Positions 1-8,329 of a stretch of 42,838 nt of DNA are shown here, one piece after another. Within the stretch, counting starts at the first letter, position 1, and every line of letters begins with the position of its first letter. The translations under genes and the position numbers were made by a program. The stretch is from Candidatus Caenarcanum bioreactoricola. GTDB taxonomy: Bacteria > Cyanobacteriota > Vampirovibrionia > Caenarcaniphilales > Caenarcanaceae. The notes beneath the pieces were generated by a model. It saw only the letters and a list, made by a program, of their open reading frames with translations. It had not been told where the DNA came from and did no database searches. The stretch is from NCBI GenBank assembly GCA_001899385.1, contig MOYB01000003.1, forward strand, positions 115,485 to 158,322, given 5' to 3'.

Positions 1-4
1 CTTG

Positions 5-30
5 AGCCCCCCAACCCCCTAAAGGGGGAG
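5..30 (+). repeat. GC-rich palindromic interspersed repeat, copy 1
   Basis: A run of C, then CCCCCTAAAGGGGG, whose arms at 15-20 and 23-28 pair as a short hairpin. The same element is present in reverse complement at 595-620, and a diverged copy lies at 42612-42640. It stands out sharply from the AT-rich surroundings. It looks like a non-coding interspersed palindromic element; no transposase is nearby. Confidence 0.7.
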
Positions 31-72
31 CAGTAGCGCATACATTCTAGCTAAAGAACAATGCGTTTTAGC

Positions 73-94
73 GCCCTCTCCTTCAGGAGAGGGC
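73..94. repeat. Perfect GC-rich inverted repeat (hairpin)
   Basis: GCCCTCTCCT at 73-82 is the exact reverse complement of AGGAGAGGGC at 85-94, with two bases between, and it is followed by a G-run and GTGAGGG. It is a strong hairpin in an otherwise AT-rich genome. It belongs to the same kind of GC-rich palindromic island as the CCCCC/GGGGG elements next to it, but it is a different sequence. There is no T-run, so a terminator role is not evident. Confidence 0.7.
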
Positions 95-161
95 GGGGGG
101 GTGAGGGCTTATTAGATGGGGGCGATCTTCAGCATAATCAATGGTTCAGACAAAAACTTTC

Positions 162-491
162 TTAGTTTAAAGAAAAGGTTTGTTTAAATTCTTTTAAAAC
201 TTCAGAAGGGCTATGTTCTTGTAAAATATCTGTTAAAGCTTTAAGTTGAGCAGGAGTAGCTTCAGTCATTGAAATAGAAACAGGAATTGGTTCAATTTTG
301 TCTTTTTTATTTCGGAGAATAATAAAACAATGAACTATGTCAGGATTTTGACTTGTTACTCTTAAACTAAACTGCCTATATCTATTAAAAAAATCCCTTA
401 CCTTTAAATAATCACATGGTGATACAGCTTCTTTTTTTAATTTTCGTTGACTATGTAAATGTATTTGAGATTTTATTTTTAATGTATTCAA
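162..491 (-). CDS. Hypothetical protein, 109 aa
   Basis: I do not recognise this protein. It starts with TTG at 491 and I see no Shine-Dalgarno sequence; no upstream ATG is available in frame. The first third is basic (many Lys, His, Arg), the middle contains an alternating hydrophobic stretch that looks like beta structure (residues about 50-60), and the C-terminal third is predicted helical. There is no signal peptide or membrane segment. It lies downstream of nrdD on the same strand, separated by a repeat, and is bracketed by inverted copies of the GC-rich repeat (5-30 and 595-620). Codon use resembles the neighbours, so it is probably real, but it could be a small accessory gene carried between repeats. 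Confidence 0.55.
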   Translation of the reverse strand: MNTLKIKSQIHLHSQRKLKKEAVSPCDYLKVRDFFNRYRQFSLRVTSQNPDIVHCFIILRNKKDKIEPIPVSISMTEATPAQLKALTDILQEHSPSEVLKEFKQTFSLN

Positions 492-594
492 AATAATTAT
501 TTAGTAAATAAGGAAATATTATAATAGAAATTTGAAAATATTTAAAAATTTATTTTTAAGAATATAGATTTAATATTAAAAGTAATTCTTAAAT

Positions 595-620
595 TCCCCC
601 TTTAGGGGGTTAGGGGGCTC
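595..620 (-). repeat. GC-rich palindromic interspersed repeat, copy 2 (inverted)
   Basis: CCCCC at 596-600 and GGGGG at 605-609 pair around TTTA, followed by TTAGGGGGCTC. This is close to the reverse complement of the element at 5-30. The nrdD stop codon (TAA, read from 612 to 610) and its last three codons, Gly-Ala-Pro, lie inside this element, so the repeat has supplied the 3' end of that gene. Confidence 0.7.
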
Positions 621-2688
621 CTTTTCTTGTTTTTCTATAACCTTGCATTACCATTTCTTTTAAAAGATCATCTTTTTCTTTTTCAAGTCTTTTTATTTCA
701 GCACTTATACTACCTTTTTGTTCTTGTTCACATTTAGGACAAGTAAAATGCTCTCCTTTAAGATAACCATGTATTGGACATATTGAAAATGTAGGTGAAA
801 TCGTAAAATAAGGTATTTTATAATTATTTGCAATTGTTTTTACTAAATTTCTACAAGCTTTCCAGTCTTCAATTGCTTCCCCAAGGAATGTATGAAAAAC
901 TGTTCCACCTGTATACTTACATTGTAATTGTTCTTGTAAATCTAATGCTTCAAATATGTCTTCTGTATAGTTTACTGGCAATTGTGTTGAATTAGTATAA
1001 TAAGGATCTTTATCTCCTCCAGTAATTATATTAGGATATCTTTGTTTGTCATGTAATGCTAATCTGTAGCTAGTACTTTCAGCAGGCGTTGCTTCTAAAT
1101 TAAAAAGATTAGATGTTTTTTCTTGGAATTCAGACATCTTCTCTCTCATATGATCAAGTACTTTAATTGCAAAAGCACATCCTTCTTTAGATGCAATATC
1201 TTTGTTCATAAAATTTAAAAGCGCTTCATTCATACCATTAATACCTATAGTTGAAAAATGATTATCAAAATGATGAAGATATCTCTTTGTATAAGGGAAA
1301 AGACCGTCATTTAAAAGTTTACTTATAAGTTTTCTTTTTGTTGAAAGAGATTCTGCTGCTAAATCCATAAGTCTATCAAGTCTATAAAAGAATTCTTCTT
1401 CTGTTTTTGAAAGATAACCTATACGTGCAAGATTTATAGTTACAACACCTATTGAACCAGTAAACTCATCAGCACCAAAAAGTCCACCACCTTTTTTTCT
1501 TAGTTCACGTTTGTCTAATTGTAAACGACAACACATAGATCTAACATCTGAAGGGTTTAAATCACTATTAATAAAATTCTGAAAATAAGGAGTACCATAT
1601 TTTGCTGTTATTTCAAAAAGCAACTGAGCATTTTCAGAATCCCAATTAAAATCTTTAGTTATATTATAAGTAGGTATAGGATATTGGAATCCACGAGCAT
1701 TTGCATCTCCTTCAAGCATTATTTCAAGAAATGCTTTATTGATCATATCCATTTCAACTTGATAATCACCATAATTGGTGTCTAGTTCAATACCACCTAC
1801 TACTACTGGTTGATCTCTAAGATCGTCAGGCACAATCCAGTCTAAAGTTATATTTGTAAAAGGAGCTTGAGATCCCCATCTTGAAGGTGTGTTTACTCCA
1901 AATATAAAACTTTGTATTGCTTGTTTTACTTCTTTATAAGTAAGATTATCTTTTCTAACAAAAGGTGCTAAATAAGTATCAAAACTTGAAAAGGCTTGTG
2001 CACCCGCCCATTCATTTTGCATAATGCCCAAGAAATTGACTATTTGAAAAATAAGAGTATAAAGATGTTTAGCAGGACTTGAACTTATTTTACCTTGAAC
2101 ACCGCCCAAACCTTCTTTTATAAGTTGTCTTAATGACCAACCGGCACAATAACCGCTAAACATGCCCAAATCATGAATATGAAAATCAGCATTTTTATGT
2201 GCTTCTGCAATTTCAGGAGAATAAATATTTTTAAGCCAATAATTTGCAACAATAGCACCTGAGTTATGCAATATAAGCCCGCCTAAAGAGAAATTAACAT
2301 TTGAATTTTCATTTACTCGCCAATCTGTTTGTCCTAGATAGCCATCCATAGTGGAATTTATATCAAGAGTTAATTTTTTAGCATCACGGATAAATTCATG
2401 ACGAGAACGATAAATAATATAAGCTTTTGAAATATAAAATTGATTTTCTTGTATAAGAACACTTTCAACTATATCTTGTACATCTTCAACATTTAATACG
2501 TAATCAGATTTTTTTCCAGAAAGGAATTCTTTAAGTCTTTCTTCTACTTTTTTAGTAAGATTTTCAACAAGTATAGGGTCTTCTTGTTTTACAGCTTTAG
2601 CAGCTTTATAAATTGCATTATAGATTCTATCGCGATCAAAAGATTCTTTTTGTCCACTTCTTTTTAATATATAGTTTGTACTTGGCAT
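610..2688 (-). CDS. nrdD: Anaerobic (class III) ribonucleoside-triphosphate reductase
   Basis: This enzyme makes deoxyribonucleotides without oxygen, using a glycyl radical installed by a radical-SAM activase; a likely activase gene is at 12934-13641. An ATP-cone domain opens the protein (residues about 5-95). The catalytic domain shows a YCAGW Cys motif and a MCCRL motif typical of NrdD. Near the end is a zinc-type motif, Cys637-x2-His640 and Cys650-x2-Cys653. The usual C-terminal R-V-x-G-Y glycyl-radical consensus is not seen; the only candidate is Gly683-Tyr684 in VMQGYRK, just 9 residues from the end. The stop codon lies in a GC-rich repeat. I chose ATG at 2688 (692 aa), which begins just before the ATP cone; a TTG at 2727 would add 13 residues. 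The family call is secure, but the state of its radical site is uncertain. Confidence 0.93.
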   Translation of the reverse strand: MPSTNYILKRSGQKESFDRDRIYNAIYKAAKAVKQEDPILVENLTKKVEERLKEFLSGKKSDYVLNVEDVQDIVESVLIQENQFYISKAYIIYRSRHEFIRDAKKLTLDINSTMDGYLGQTDWRVNENSNVNFSLGGLILHNSGAIVANYWLKNIYSPEIAEAHKNADFHIHDLGMFSGYCAGWSLRQLIKEGLGGVQGKISSSPAKHLYTLIFQIVNFLGIMQNEWAGAQAFSSFDTYLAPFVRKDNLTYKEVKQAIQSFIFGVNTPSRWGSQAPFTNITLDWIVPDDLRDQPVVVGGIELDTNYGDYQVEMDMINKAFLEIMLEGDANARGFQYPIPTYNITKDFNWDSENAQLLFEITAKYGTPYFQNFINSDLNPSDVRSMCCRLQLDKRELRKKGGGLFGADEFTGSIGVVTINLARIGYLSKTEEEFFYRLDRLMDLAAESLSTKRKLISKLLNDGLFPYTKRYLHHFDNHFSTIGINGMNEALLNFMNKDIASKEGCAFAIKVLDHMREKMSEFQEKTSNLFNLEATPAESTSYRLALHDKQRYPNIITGGDKDPYYTNSTQLPVNYTEDIFEALDLQEQLQCKYTGGTVFHTFLGEAIEDWKACRNLVKTIANNYKIPYFTISPTFSICPIHGYLKGEHFTCPKCEQEQKGSISAEIKRLEKEKDDLLKEMVMQGYRKTRKGAP

Positions 2689-2774
2689 CAATTTAATTTT
2701 AAAAATATTTATTAATAATTTTAACAATTTCTACTAAATAAATTCTTTAAATAAAAATCTAGTATTAAAAATAA

Positions 2775-2821
2775 AAAAACTCTGCTCTCAAATCTTAGAT
2801 AGAGAAAGAGTCAGAGTTTTT
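2775..2821 (-). terminator. Rho-independent terminator after the RTX gene
   Basis: AAAAACTCTG at 2775-2784 is the exact reverse complement of CAGAGTTTTT at 2812-2821, and the stem can be extended inward by CTCT/AGAG. On the minus strand the stem is followed by seven T. It lies just after the stop of the RTX gene and before nrdD on the same strand, so it probably separates the two units. Confidence 0.8.
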
Positions 2822-2834
2822 AGAGCTTACTTTA

Positions 2835-3596
2835 TTAATAAACTCTAGGTATATCAGCCCATTTAATAGTTTTATCAGCAAATTGTATTTCTTTTACAGA
2901 TTCATGAATTGTTATACTGTTATTATCATCTATTTTGATATATGCAGGGAAAGCATCACCATCTAACATAGGCATTGCATTTTGCCACATTTGTACATCA
3001 GTAGATTTAATCCCCTTCATAATTAATACATCTTTACTATCCCCATAGATTACATCATTACCATCACCTTTATTATAAATATATGTATCATTACCTGCTC
3101 CACCTTTTAATATATCATCACCTACGTCACCTTCTAGACTGTCATTACCTGCACCACCTTTTAAATAATCATTGCCATGCTCACCATAAAGTTTATCATC
3201 GCCGTTCCCCCCATAAAGCTTGTCATTGCCAGATTGTCCATAGATTTTATCATTGCCTGAATCACCAAAAAGGGTATCATTTCCTAAGCTACCATAAATC
3301 TTATCATTACCAGCTCCACCATATATAGTATCATTTTGTATTGGATATATAGACGGATCAGCAAGTCCAGTTTGTCCAGGTCTTAATCCACCATATAGAG
3401 TATCATTTCCACCATAACCATAAATAATGTCTTTAGTAGTATTTGATCCTTGTAAAATATCAGCTTTAGAAGTGCCATAAATACAATTAGGATCATCTAT
3501 AACAATAAGATCAGAACCTAAGTCCAAAGAAAATATTCCACTTAGAAAACTAGGTGCCACTATTTGTTCTAGTTCTTCAACTTTAAATTTTTTCAT
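2835..3596 (-). CDS. RTX-type calcium-binding protein, probably secreted
   Basis: A 253-residue protein with about ten glycine- and aspartate-rich nonapeptides of the type GGxGNDxLY between residues 59 and 172. These fold into a calcium-binding beta-roll in known RTX proteins. A 20-odd-residue insertion (about 70-90) breaks the series after the first repeat. The region after the repeats, with KEIQFADKTIKW near the end, resembles the conserved C-terminal block found beside RTX repeats. The N-terminus, MKKFKVEELEQIVAP, resembles the E-L-x-x-I-V core of double-glycine bacteriocin leaders but with Ala-Pro where Gly-Gly is expected. There is no classical signal peptide, so type I (ABC) secretion is the likely route; no transporter is in the window. 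No enzymatic domain is present, so its job (adhesin, matrix or small effector) is open. Confidence 0.85.
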   Translation of the reverse strand: MKKFKVEELEQIVAPSFLSGIFSLDLGSDLIVIDDPNCIYGTSKADILQGSNTTKDIIYGYGGNDTLYGGLRPGQTGLADPSIYPIQNDTIYGGAGNDKIYGSLGNDTLFGDSGNDKIYGQSGNDKLYGGNGDDKLYGEHGNDYLKGGAGNDSLEGDVGDDILKGGAGNDTYIYNKGDGNDVIYGDSKDVLIMKGIKSTDVQMWQNAMPMLDGDAFPAYIKIDDNNSITIHESVKEIQFADKTIKWADIPRVY

Positions 3597-3740
3597 TATA
3601 AATATTAATTAATTAACTCTACTTTTTTTTATTTTTCCATAAATTTAATAAATTTTAATTAAATATTTACATTTTTTACAAAAGGTTAAAAGTACTTTGA
3701 TATAGTCGTTTTATAAATAACTAATAAGAGATTAAAAATT

Positions 3741-6700
3741 ATGCCTGCTGCTATTCCTGTTATTGCAATTAGCTTAGCAACTTCTTTTCTTAGTGTTGGA
3801 CTTTCTGTTGTTGGAGGATTAATTTCTGGACGTTTTAATAAGAAAATACAAAAAATAGCTTCTCAAGATTCTAGACAAAGATATAATATTACTGAAACTA
3901 CTGCTTATATTCCTGTTATTTATGGTAAAGCTAGAGCTGGTGGATTTAGAGTCTTTGCAGAAAGTAAATTAGCTTATGAAGATACAACAAAAGTCAAATC
4001 AAATGGTACTACTGTTGAAGTTGAAACAAGAGGTGATTATTTATATTTGAATACAGTTTTTTGTGAAGGTGAAATAGAAAATATAGAACAAATACTTTTA
4101 GATGGAATTGATTCTAAAGATAAAAAATTTAATAGTCCTTATAGAGTTGATGTAAAACTTTCTTGGATTTTTAATAACGAAGAAAATATAAAAATTGATT
4201 CAACAACAAATAAATTTAAAGATAAAATCACTAAAAATTATCTTTTTATGATAGACAAAACTCTTTATTTATGTGGAAAATATTCTCTTTATAGAAGAAA
4301 ATCTGGAAGTAGTAAAGTTGATTTGATATATCAAGAAAGCGGAATTGAAGAAACTTCTCCCTATAAAAGTACTGTTTCTAATAATATAACAACAAAAATT
4401 AAAAGATATGATAATGGAGAAAGAATTATATTACTTGAAAATAGTGAATATGGTGATTTTGAATATATAATAAAATATAACTTCCCAACAGGCAAAGAAG
4501 TTTTAGTTGGCAAAGCAGAAGTTTCTATAACTAAAGAAAATGATGATTTTAAAATTATTTCAAATCAAAATCTTTCTGTTAAACAAGATAGTAAACAAGA
4601 TGGTGAATATATAAAGGCTGAATATAGATTAGGAGGACGAGATAACGAAAAAGTTATATCATGGATGGTTAAAGAAACAAGCGGATATGACGAAAATAGA
4701 AAAGGCAATGCTTTAGCATATATATGTCATAGACTCTTAAAACATAATAAAGGTCCAAAAGTAGAAAAAACAGCTATTCAAAAAATTCCTGAAATAACTG
4801 CAATTATAAAAGGTAAAAAAGTTTTAAATTTTAAAGGAGAAAATGTTTGGAGTGATAATCCAGCAATTTGTATAAGAGATTATCTCTTAAATTCTATATA
4901 TGGAATGGGATTATCTCTTGAAGAAATTGACCAAGAAAGTTTTGAAAAATGTGCTGCATATTGCAATGAATTAGTAAAGAAAAAAGATGGCACTTATAGA
5001 AAAAGATATACTTGTAATGGGATACTTGATACTGCAAACGAAATTACACAAAATATCCAAGAATTAACTTCATGTTGCAATGGTGTTATTCAATGGATAC
5101 AAGGCAAATGGCGTTTGCATATAGATAAACCAGAGCTCCCCAGTATTTATTTTAATACTAATAATATAATAGGAAATGTGAGTATAGAAGAAGCTGGTAT
5201 AAGATCAAAGCTTAATCAAATTAAAGTTAGATATATTAATCCTAATAATAATTATCAAACAGATATAATCGATATAAAAAGTCAGGGATTTTTAAAACAA
5301 GATAAAAATAAAAATTTAAGTACTGAAATTGAATTAAATTTTACTAATAATAAAGATGAAGCTTTTATTCTTGCTCTAATGAAATTAAAACAATCAAGAT
5401 TAGGTTTAAGAGTTAGTTTTAATAGTTCATTAGATACTTATACTGCTTGTAGTGGTGATGTCTGCGCAATAACTTATGAGGCTTGTGGTTGGATAAACAA
5501 AGAATTCAGAATAGAAAGTATGACTATACTTCAAAATGCTCAAATTCAATTTGTTTGTAGTGAATATAATGCAGATGTTTATGATGAAAGTAATTTTAAT
5601 TCAATAGAAATAGAAGATTTCCCAGATTCAAATCTTGATAATCCATTTTTAGTTGTAGCACCAACAAATATAAGATATACTCAAAGTTTCGAAATAGATT
5701 ATTATAGTAATTATAAAAATATATTAACTCTTTATTGGAATAATTCTTCTAGCCAAGATGTCATTGCTTATCAAGCAGAATATAAAACTTTAGGTTTTGG
5801 AGAATGGCAATTAGTAGGGAGAACAAATTCTTCTTCTATTGAAGCTCTTGATTTGCCTATGGGTAAGTATATATTTCGAGTAAAAGCAATTAATTCATTA
5901 GGTATAGAAAGTGAATATGAAGAAAAAGAAGTTGAAATTTCTAGTATAAATGACGTCCCACCTAAAGTAGAAGGTTTTCAAATAAAAAATTTAGGAGATT
6001 TTGTTATTTTAACTTGGTCTAGTATAGAACAAATAAAGAAAACTGGTTATTTTAAAATAAGACATTCTTCTAAAATAGAAGGAGCTTATTGGGAAAATAT
6101 TTCAAATTTTGAACAAATTGTAGATGGTTCTGTAGAAATCATAACTTTACCGCAATTAAAAGGTACTTATATGATAAAAGCAATAAATAGTGCTGGTATA
6201 GAATCATCAGAAGCAGCTTCTATAATTTTGGATTTAGATAATAACAGAAATTATAAATTAGTAGCAGAAAATTATACTGATTCTAATTTTATAGGTGAAA
6301 AGAAATATATGTCTGTTTTAGATTCAAAACTTGTAATTGATTATGATGAAGAAGCTGGATATTCAAATATAGCAACTTATGAGAAATTAGGTTTTACAGA
6401 TTTAGGAAGAGTTTATATTGCAAAAATCATGAAAGATATACAAGCAAATATAATTATTTTAGGTTCAAATTTTGATTCTTTTCCTAATTTATTTGATGAA
6501 AAAGAAGGCTTTTTTGATGGAGAAACTCCTGTAAATTTATCATTAAATATATTTTATTCTACAACAAAAGATGACCCAAACAATAATGCTTTATGGTCAG
6601 ACTGGAAGCTTTTAACAGTAAATGAAGATAGTTTTAGAGCAATTAAATTTAAACTTGAAATAATTAAAGAATTAACAAATATATCAGTAGAAATAGAAAG

Positions 6701-6959
6701 ATTAGGATTACAAATATATTTAATTAAAAGAGTAGAAAGTGGAAATACCTTTATAAATTTTGTAGATAAAAGAATTAATTATACTTCTGCTTTTTATGAA
6801 ACACCTAATTTAACTGTAATTTTAAAAAATGGAAATTCTGGAGATTCATTTAATATAAGTAATCTTGATAATTTAGGATTTAATATCACAATAAAAAATG
6901 CACAAGGATTACCAATAGATCGTGAAATCTTTTATATGGCACAAGGAATTGGAGAATAA
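3741..6959 (+). CDS. Phage tail-tip / host-specificity protein J-like protein
   Basis: A 1072-residue protein. A hydrophobic glycine-rich N-terminus (about 2-31) is followed by IPVIYGKARAGG (about 57-68), which matches the I-P-V-x-Y-G signature at the start of lambda J-like and gene-transfer-agent tail proteins. The central part (about 300-630) resembles the tail-hub region. Two fibronectin type III-like domains follow (about 640-735 and 740-830), and the C-terminal 230 residues are beta-rich and unassigned. In phages this protein forms the tip that contacts the host. Here no other tail, capsid, lysis or integrase gene is near; the neighbours are an RTX gene and truA. It could be a domesticated tail protein, a remnant, or an envelope protein of the same fold. 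Base composition matches the surroundings. Confidence 0.72.
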   Translation: MPAAIPVIAISLATSFLSVGLSVVGGLISGRFNKKIQKIASQDSRQRYNITETTAYIPVIYGKARAGGFRVFAESKLAYEDTTKVKSNGTTVEVETRGDYLYLNTVFCEGEIENIEQILLDGIDSKDKKFNSPYRVDVKLSWIFNNEENIKIDSTTNKFKDKITKNYLFMIDKTLYLCGKYSLYRRKSGSSKVDLIYQESGIEETSPYKSTVSNNITTKIKRYDNGERIILLENSEYGDFEYIIKYNFPTGKEVLVGKAEVSITKENDDFKIISNQNLSVKQDSKQDGEYIKAEYRLGGRDNEKVISWMVKETSGYDENRKGNALAYICHRLLKHNKGPKVEKTAIQKIPEITAIIKGKKVLNFKGENVWSDNPAICIRDYLLNSIYGMGLSLEEIDQESFEKCAAYCNELVKKKDGTYRKRYTCNGILDTANEITQNIQELTSCCNGVIQWIQGKWRLHIDKPELPSIYFNTNNIIGNVSIEEAGIRSKLNQIKVRYINPNNNYQTDIIDIKSQGFLKQDKNKNLSTEIELNFTNNKDEAFILALMKLKQSRLGLRVSFNSSLDTYTACSGDVCAITYEACGWINKEFRIESMTILQNAQIQFVCSEYNADVYDESNFNSIEIEDFPDSNLDNPFLVVAPTNIRYTQSFEIDYYSNYKNILTLYWNNSSSQDVIAYQAEYKTLGFGEWQLVGRTNSSSIEALDLPMGKYIFRVKAINSLGIESEYEEKEVEISSINDVPPKVEGFQIKNLGDFVILTWSSIEQIKKTGYFKIRHSSKIEGAYWENISNFEQIVDGSVEIITLPQLKGTYMIKAINSAGIESSEAASIILDLDNNRNYKLVAENYTDSNFIGEKKYMSVLDSKLVIDYDEEAGYSNIATYEKLGFTDLGRVYIAKIMKDIQANIIILGSNFDSFPNLFDEKEGFFDGETPVNLSLNIFYSTTKDDPNNNALWSDWKLLTVNEDSFRAIKFKLEIIKELTNISVEIERLGLQIYLIKRVESGNTFINFVDKRINYTSAFYETPNLTVILKNGNSGDSFNISNLDNLGFNITIKNAQGLPIDREIFYMAQGIGE

Positions 6960-7736
6960 TTAAAAATCTTTTTCATAATTAACTGCTTCTAAACATAAAC
7001 CTTTAGCAACAGCAGTCTGCCCTAAATAATTATTGTTTTTTTCAATTAAAGCTTTATAAAGAGAATCTTTAGGAATTTTTCCTGAATACATATCGATTTG
7101 AGTACCAACTATATTTCTTACCATCTTATATAAAAAATGATTTGCCGTTATATGAAAAATAAAAAGTCCTTGTTGTTTTTCCCAAAAACATTTATTTATC
7201 ATACATACGGTATAAGTTTTATATTCGAAATTTCTTGCTAAACCCGAACAATCATGATTCCCTATTAAAATTTTAGATTGTTCATTTAAAAAATCTAAAT
7301 CTAAATTATCTAGTTTTAAAGTAGAAACATAATGATCTTCTAAAGGCATTCTTAAATCATTTATTCTAAGCCTATAATTATAAGTTCTTGAAATAGCATC
7401 TTTTCTTGAATGAAAATTTATATCTATTTCTTTGAATTTTATAATAGCTATATCTCTAGATAAAATACCGTTTAAATGTCTACATATTTGATTTTCACTT
7501 AATTTCTTTAGTTTTTGGTTTTCACTTAAATCAAAATGACCTATTAATGCTTTAGCATGAACACCAGCATCAAGACGACTTGAAAATATTATAGAAATTT
7601 TTTCTTTAAAAAATATTGAAAAAACTTCCTCAAGCTCTGATTGAACAGTATTAGCATTTTTCTGTTTTTGTGTACCAGAAAATCTTGTTCCTATAAATTG
7701 ACAAGAAAATACAAATCGACTTTTATTTAATTTCAT
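6960..7736 (-). CDS. truA: tRNA pseudouridine synthase A
   Basis: It converts uridines 38-40 in the tRNA anticodon stem to pseudouridine. The 258-residue length is normal. The catalytic motif is present as SRLDAGVHA (Asp56), where most family members have GRTDxGVHA, so the Gly-Arg-Thr part has drifted while the catalytic Asp and GVHA are kept. Other conserved blocks include FLYKMVRNIVG near the C-terminus. The start is ATG at 7736, 11 bases after the ispF stop, so the two probably form an operon. Its stop codon directly abuts the stop codon of the convergent tail-protein gene at 6959. Confidence 0.95.
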   Translation of the reverse strand: MKLNKSRFVFSCQFIGTRFSGTQKQKNANTVQSELEEVFSIFFKEKISIIFSSRLDAGVHAKALIGHFDLSENQKLKKLSENQICRHLNGILSRDIAIIKFKEIDINFHSRKDAISRTYNYRLRINDLRMPLEDHYVSTLKLDNLDLDFLNEQSKILIGNHDCSGLARNFEYKTYTVCMINKCFWEKQQGLFIFHITANHFLYKMVRNIVGTQIDMYSGKIPKDSLYKALIEKNNNYLGQTAVAKGLCLEAVNYEKDF

Positions 7737-7747
7737 TTATTTATTTG

Positions 7748-8233
7748 TTAAAAATCAGTGTTATTTAAAAGACAAGTTGTAAAAACAGCTAAACCTTCTT
7801 TTCTTCCTAATGCACCCATTTTTTCTGCAGTTTTTGTTTTTATATTGATTTGTTCTTCTTTTATTTTTAAAATTTTACTTAAATTTTTTATCATTAACGG
7901 CTTATATTCTTTTAATTTAGGTTCTTCACATATAATAATGCAGTCTATATTAATAATTTCATAGTTTTTTTTATTTATTAAATCTAAAACTTGAGATAAA
8001 AGTGTTTCTGAATTTATATTTTTCAAAGAAATATCATTTGGAGGAAATAATTCTCCTATGTCTGCTGAATTACTTGCACCTAAAAGGCAGTCTATAATAG
8101 CATGTATAAGTGCGTCCCCATCTGAATGAGCATCTAATCCTTTGTTGTAAATTATCTCTACACCACCTAATATAAATTTTTTATCTTTAATAAATCTGTG
8201 TGAATCAAAACCATTACCTATACGAAATCTCAT
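7748..8233 (-). CDS. ispF: 2-C-methyl-D-erythritol 2,4-cyclodiphosphate synthase
   Basis: This enzyme closes the ring of methylerythritol cyclodiphosphate in the MEP pathway to isoprenoids, which here would feed the polyprenyl synthase at 27753-28427. The 161-residue length is standard. The N-terminal metal-binding motif GxGFDSHRF (Asp and His) and the DAHSDGDALIHAIIDCLLGA block with the third metal His are intact. The C-terminal half has the KTAEKMGALGRKEG block expected in IspF. ATG at 8233 is the only reasonable start. It is the first gene of an ispF-truA pair and is divergent from the peroxiredoxin gene. Confidence 0.96.
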   Translation of the reverse strand: MRFRIGNGFDSHRFIKDKKFILGGVEIIYNKGLDAHSDGDALIHAIIDCLLGASNSADIGELFPPNDISLKNINSETLLSQVLDLINKKNYEIINIDCIIICEEPKLKEYKPLMIKNLSKILKIKEEQINIKTKTAEKMGALGRKEGLAVFTTCLLNNTDF

Positions 8234-8329
8234 AAATTCTAAATATAAAAATTAATTTTATTATTATAAAGTATCAAAAAATTATTGTTTGCTAGAATTT
8301 ATTACTAAATAGTTAAATTAAAAAATATT

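Noticed and set aside
1-620. Insertion sequence or transposon
   Set aside because: The inverted repeats are short palindromes and no transposase is encoded between them; the gene inside is not recognisable as a mobility gene.
2689-2727. Upstream TTG start for nrdD adding 13 residues
   Set aside because: ATG at 2688 is closer to the ATP cone, and the extension is Leu/Ile/Lys-rich with no ribosome site. The choice is not certain.
3083-3328. Open frame of 81 codons on the plus strand with many His and Tyr
   Set aside because: It lies wholly inside the RTX repeats on the opposite strand; its periodic His/Leu pattern is the mirror of the glycine-aspartate repeats.
2958-3422. CRISPR-like series of regularly spaced repeats
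   Set aside because: The period is 27 bases with no spacers, and it translates into RTX nonapeptides.
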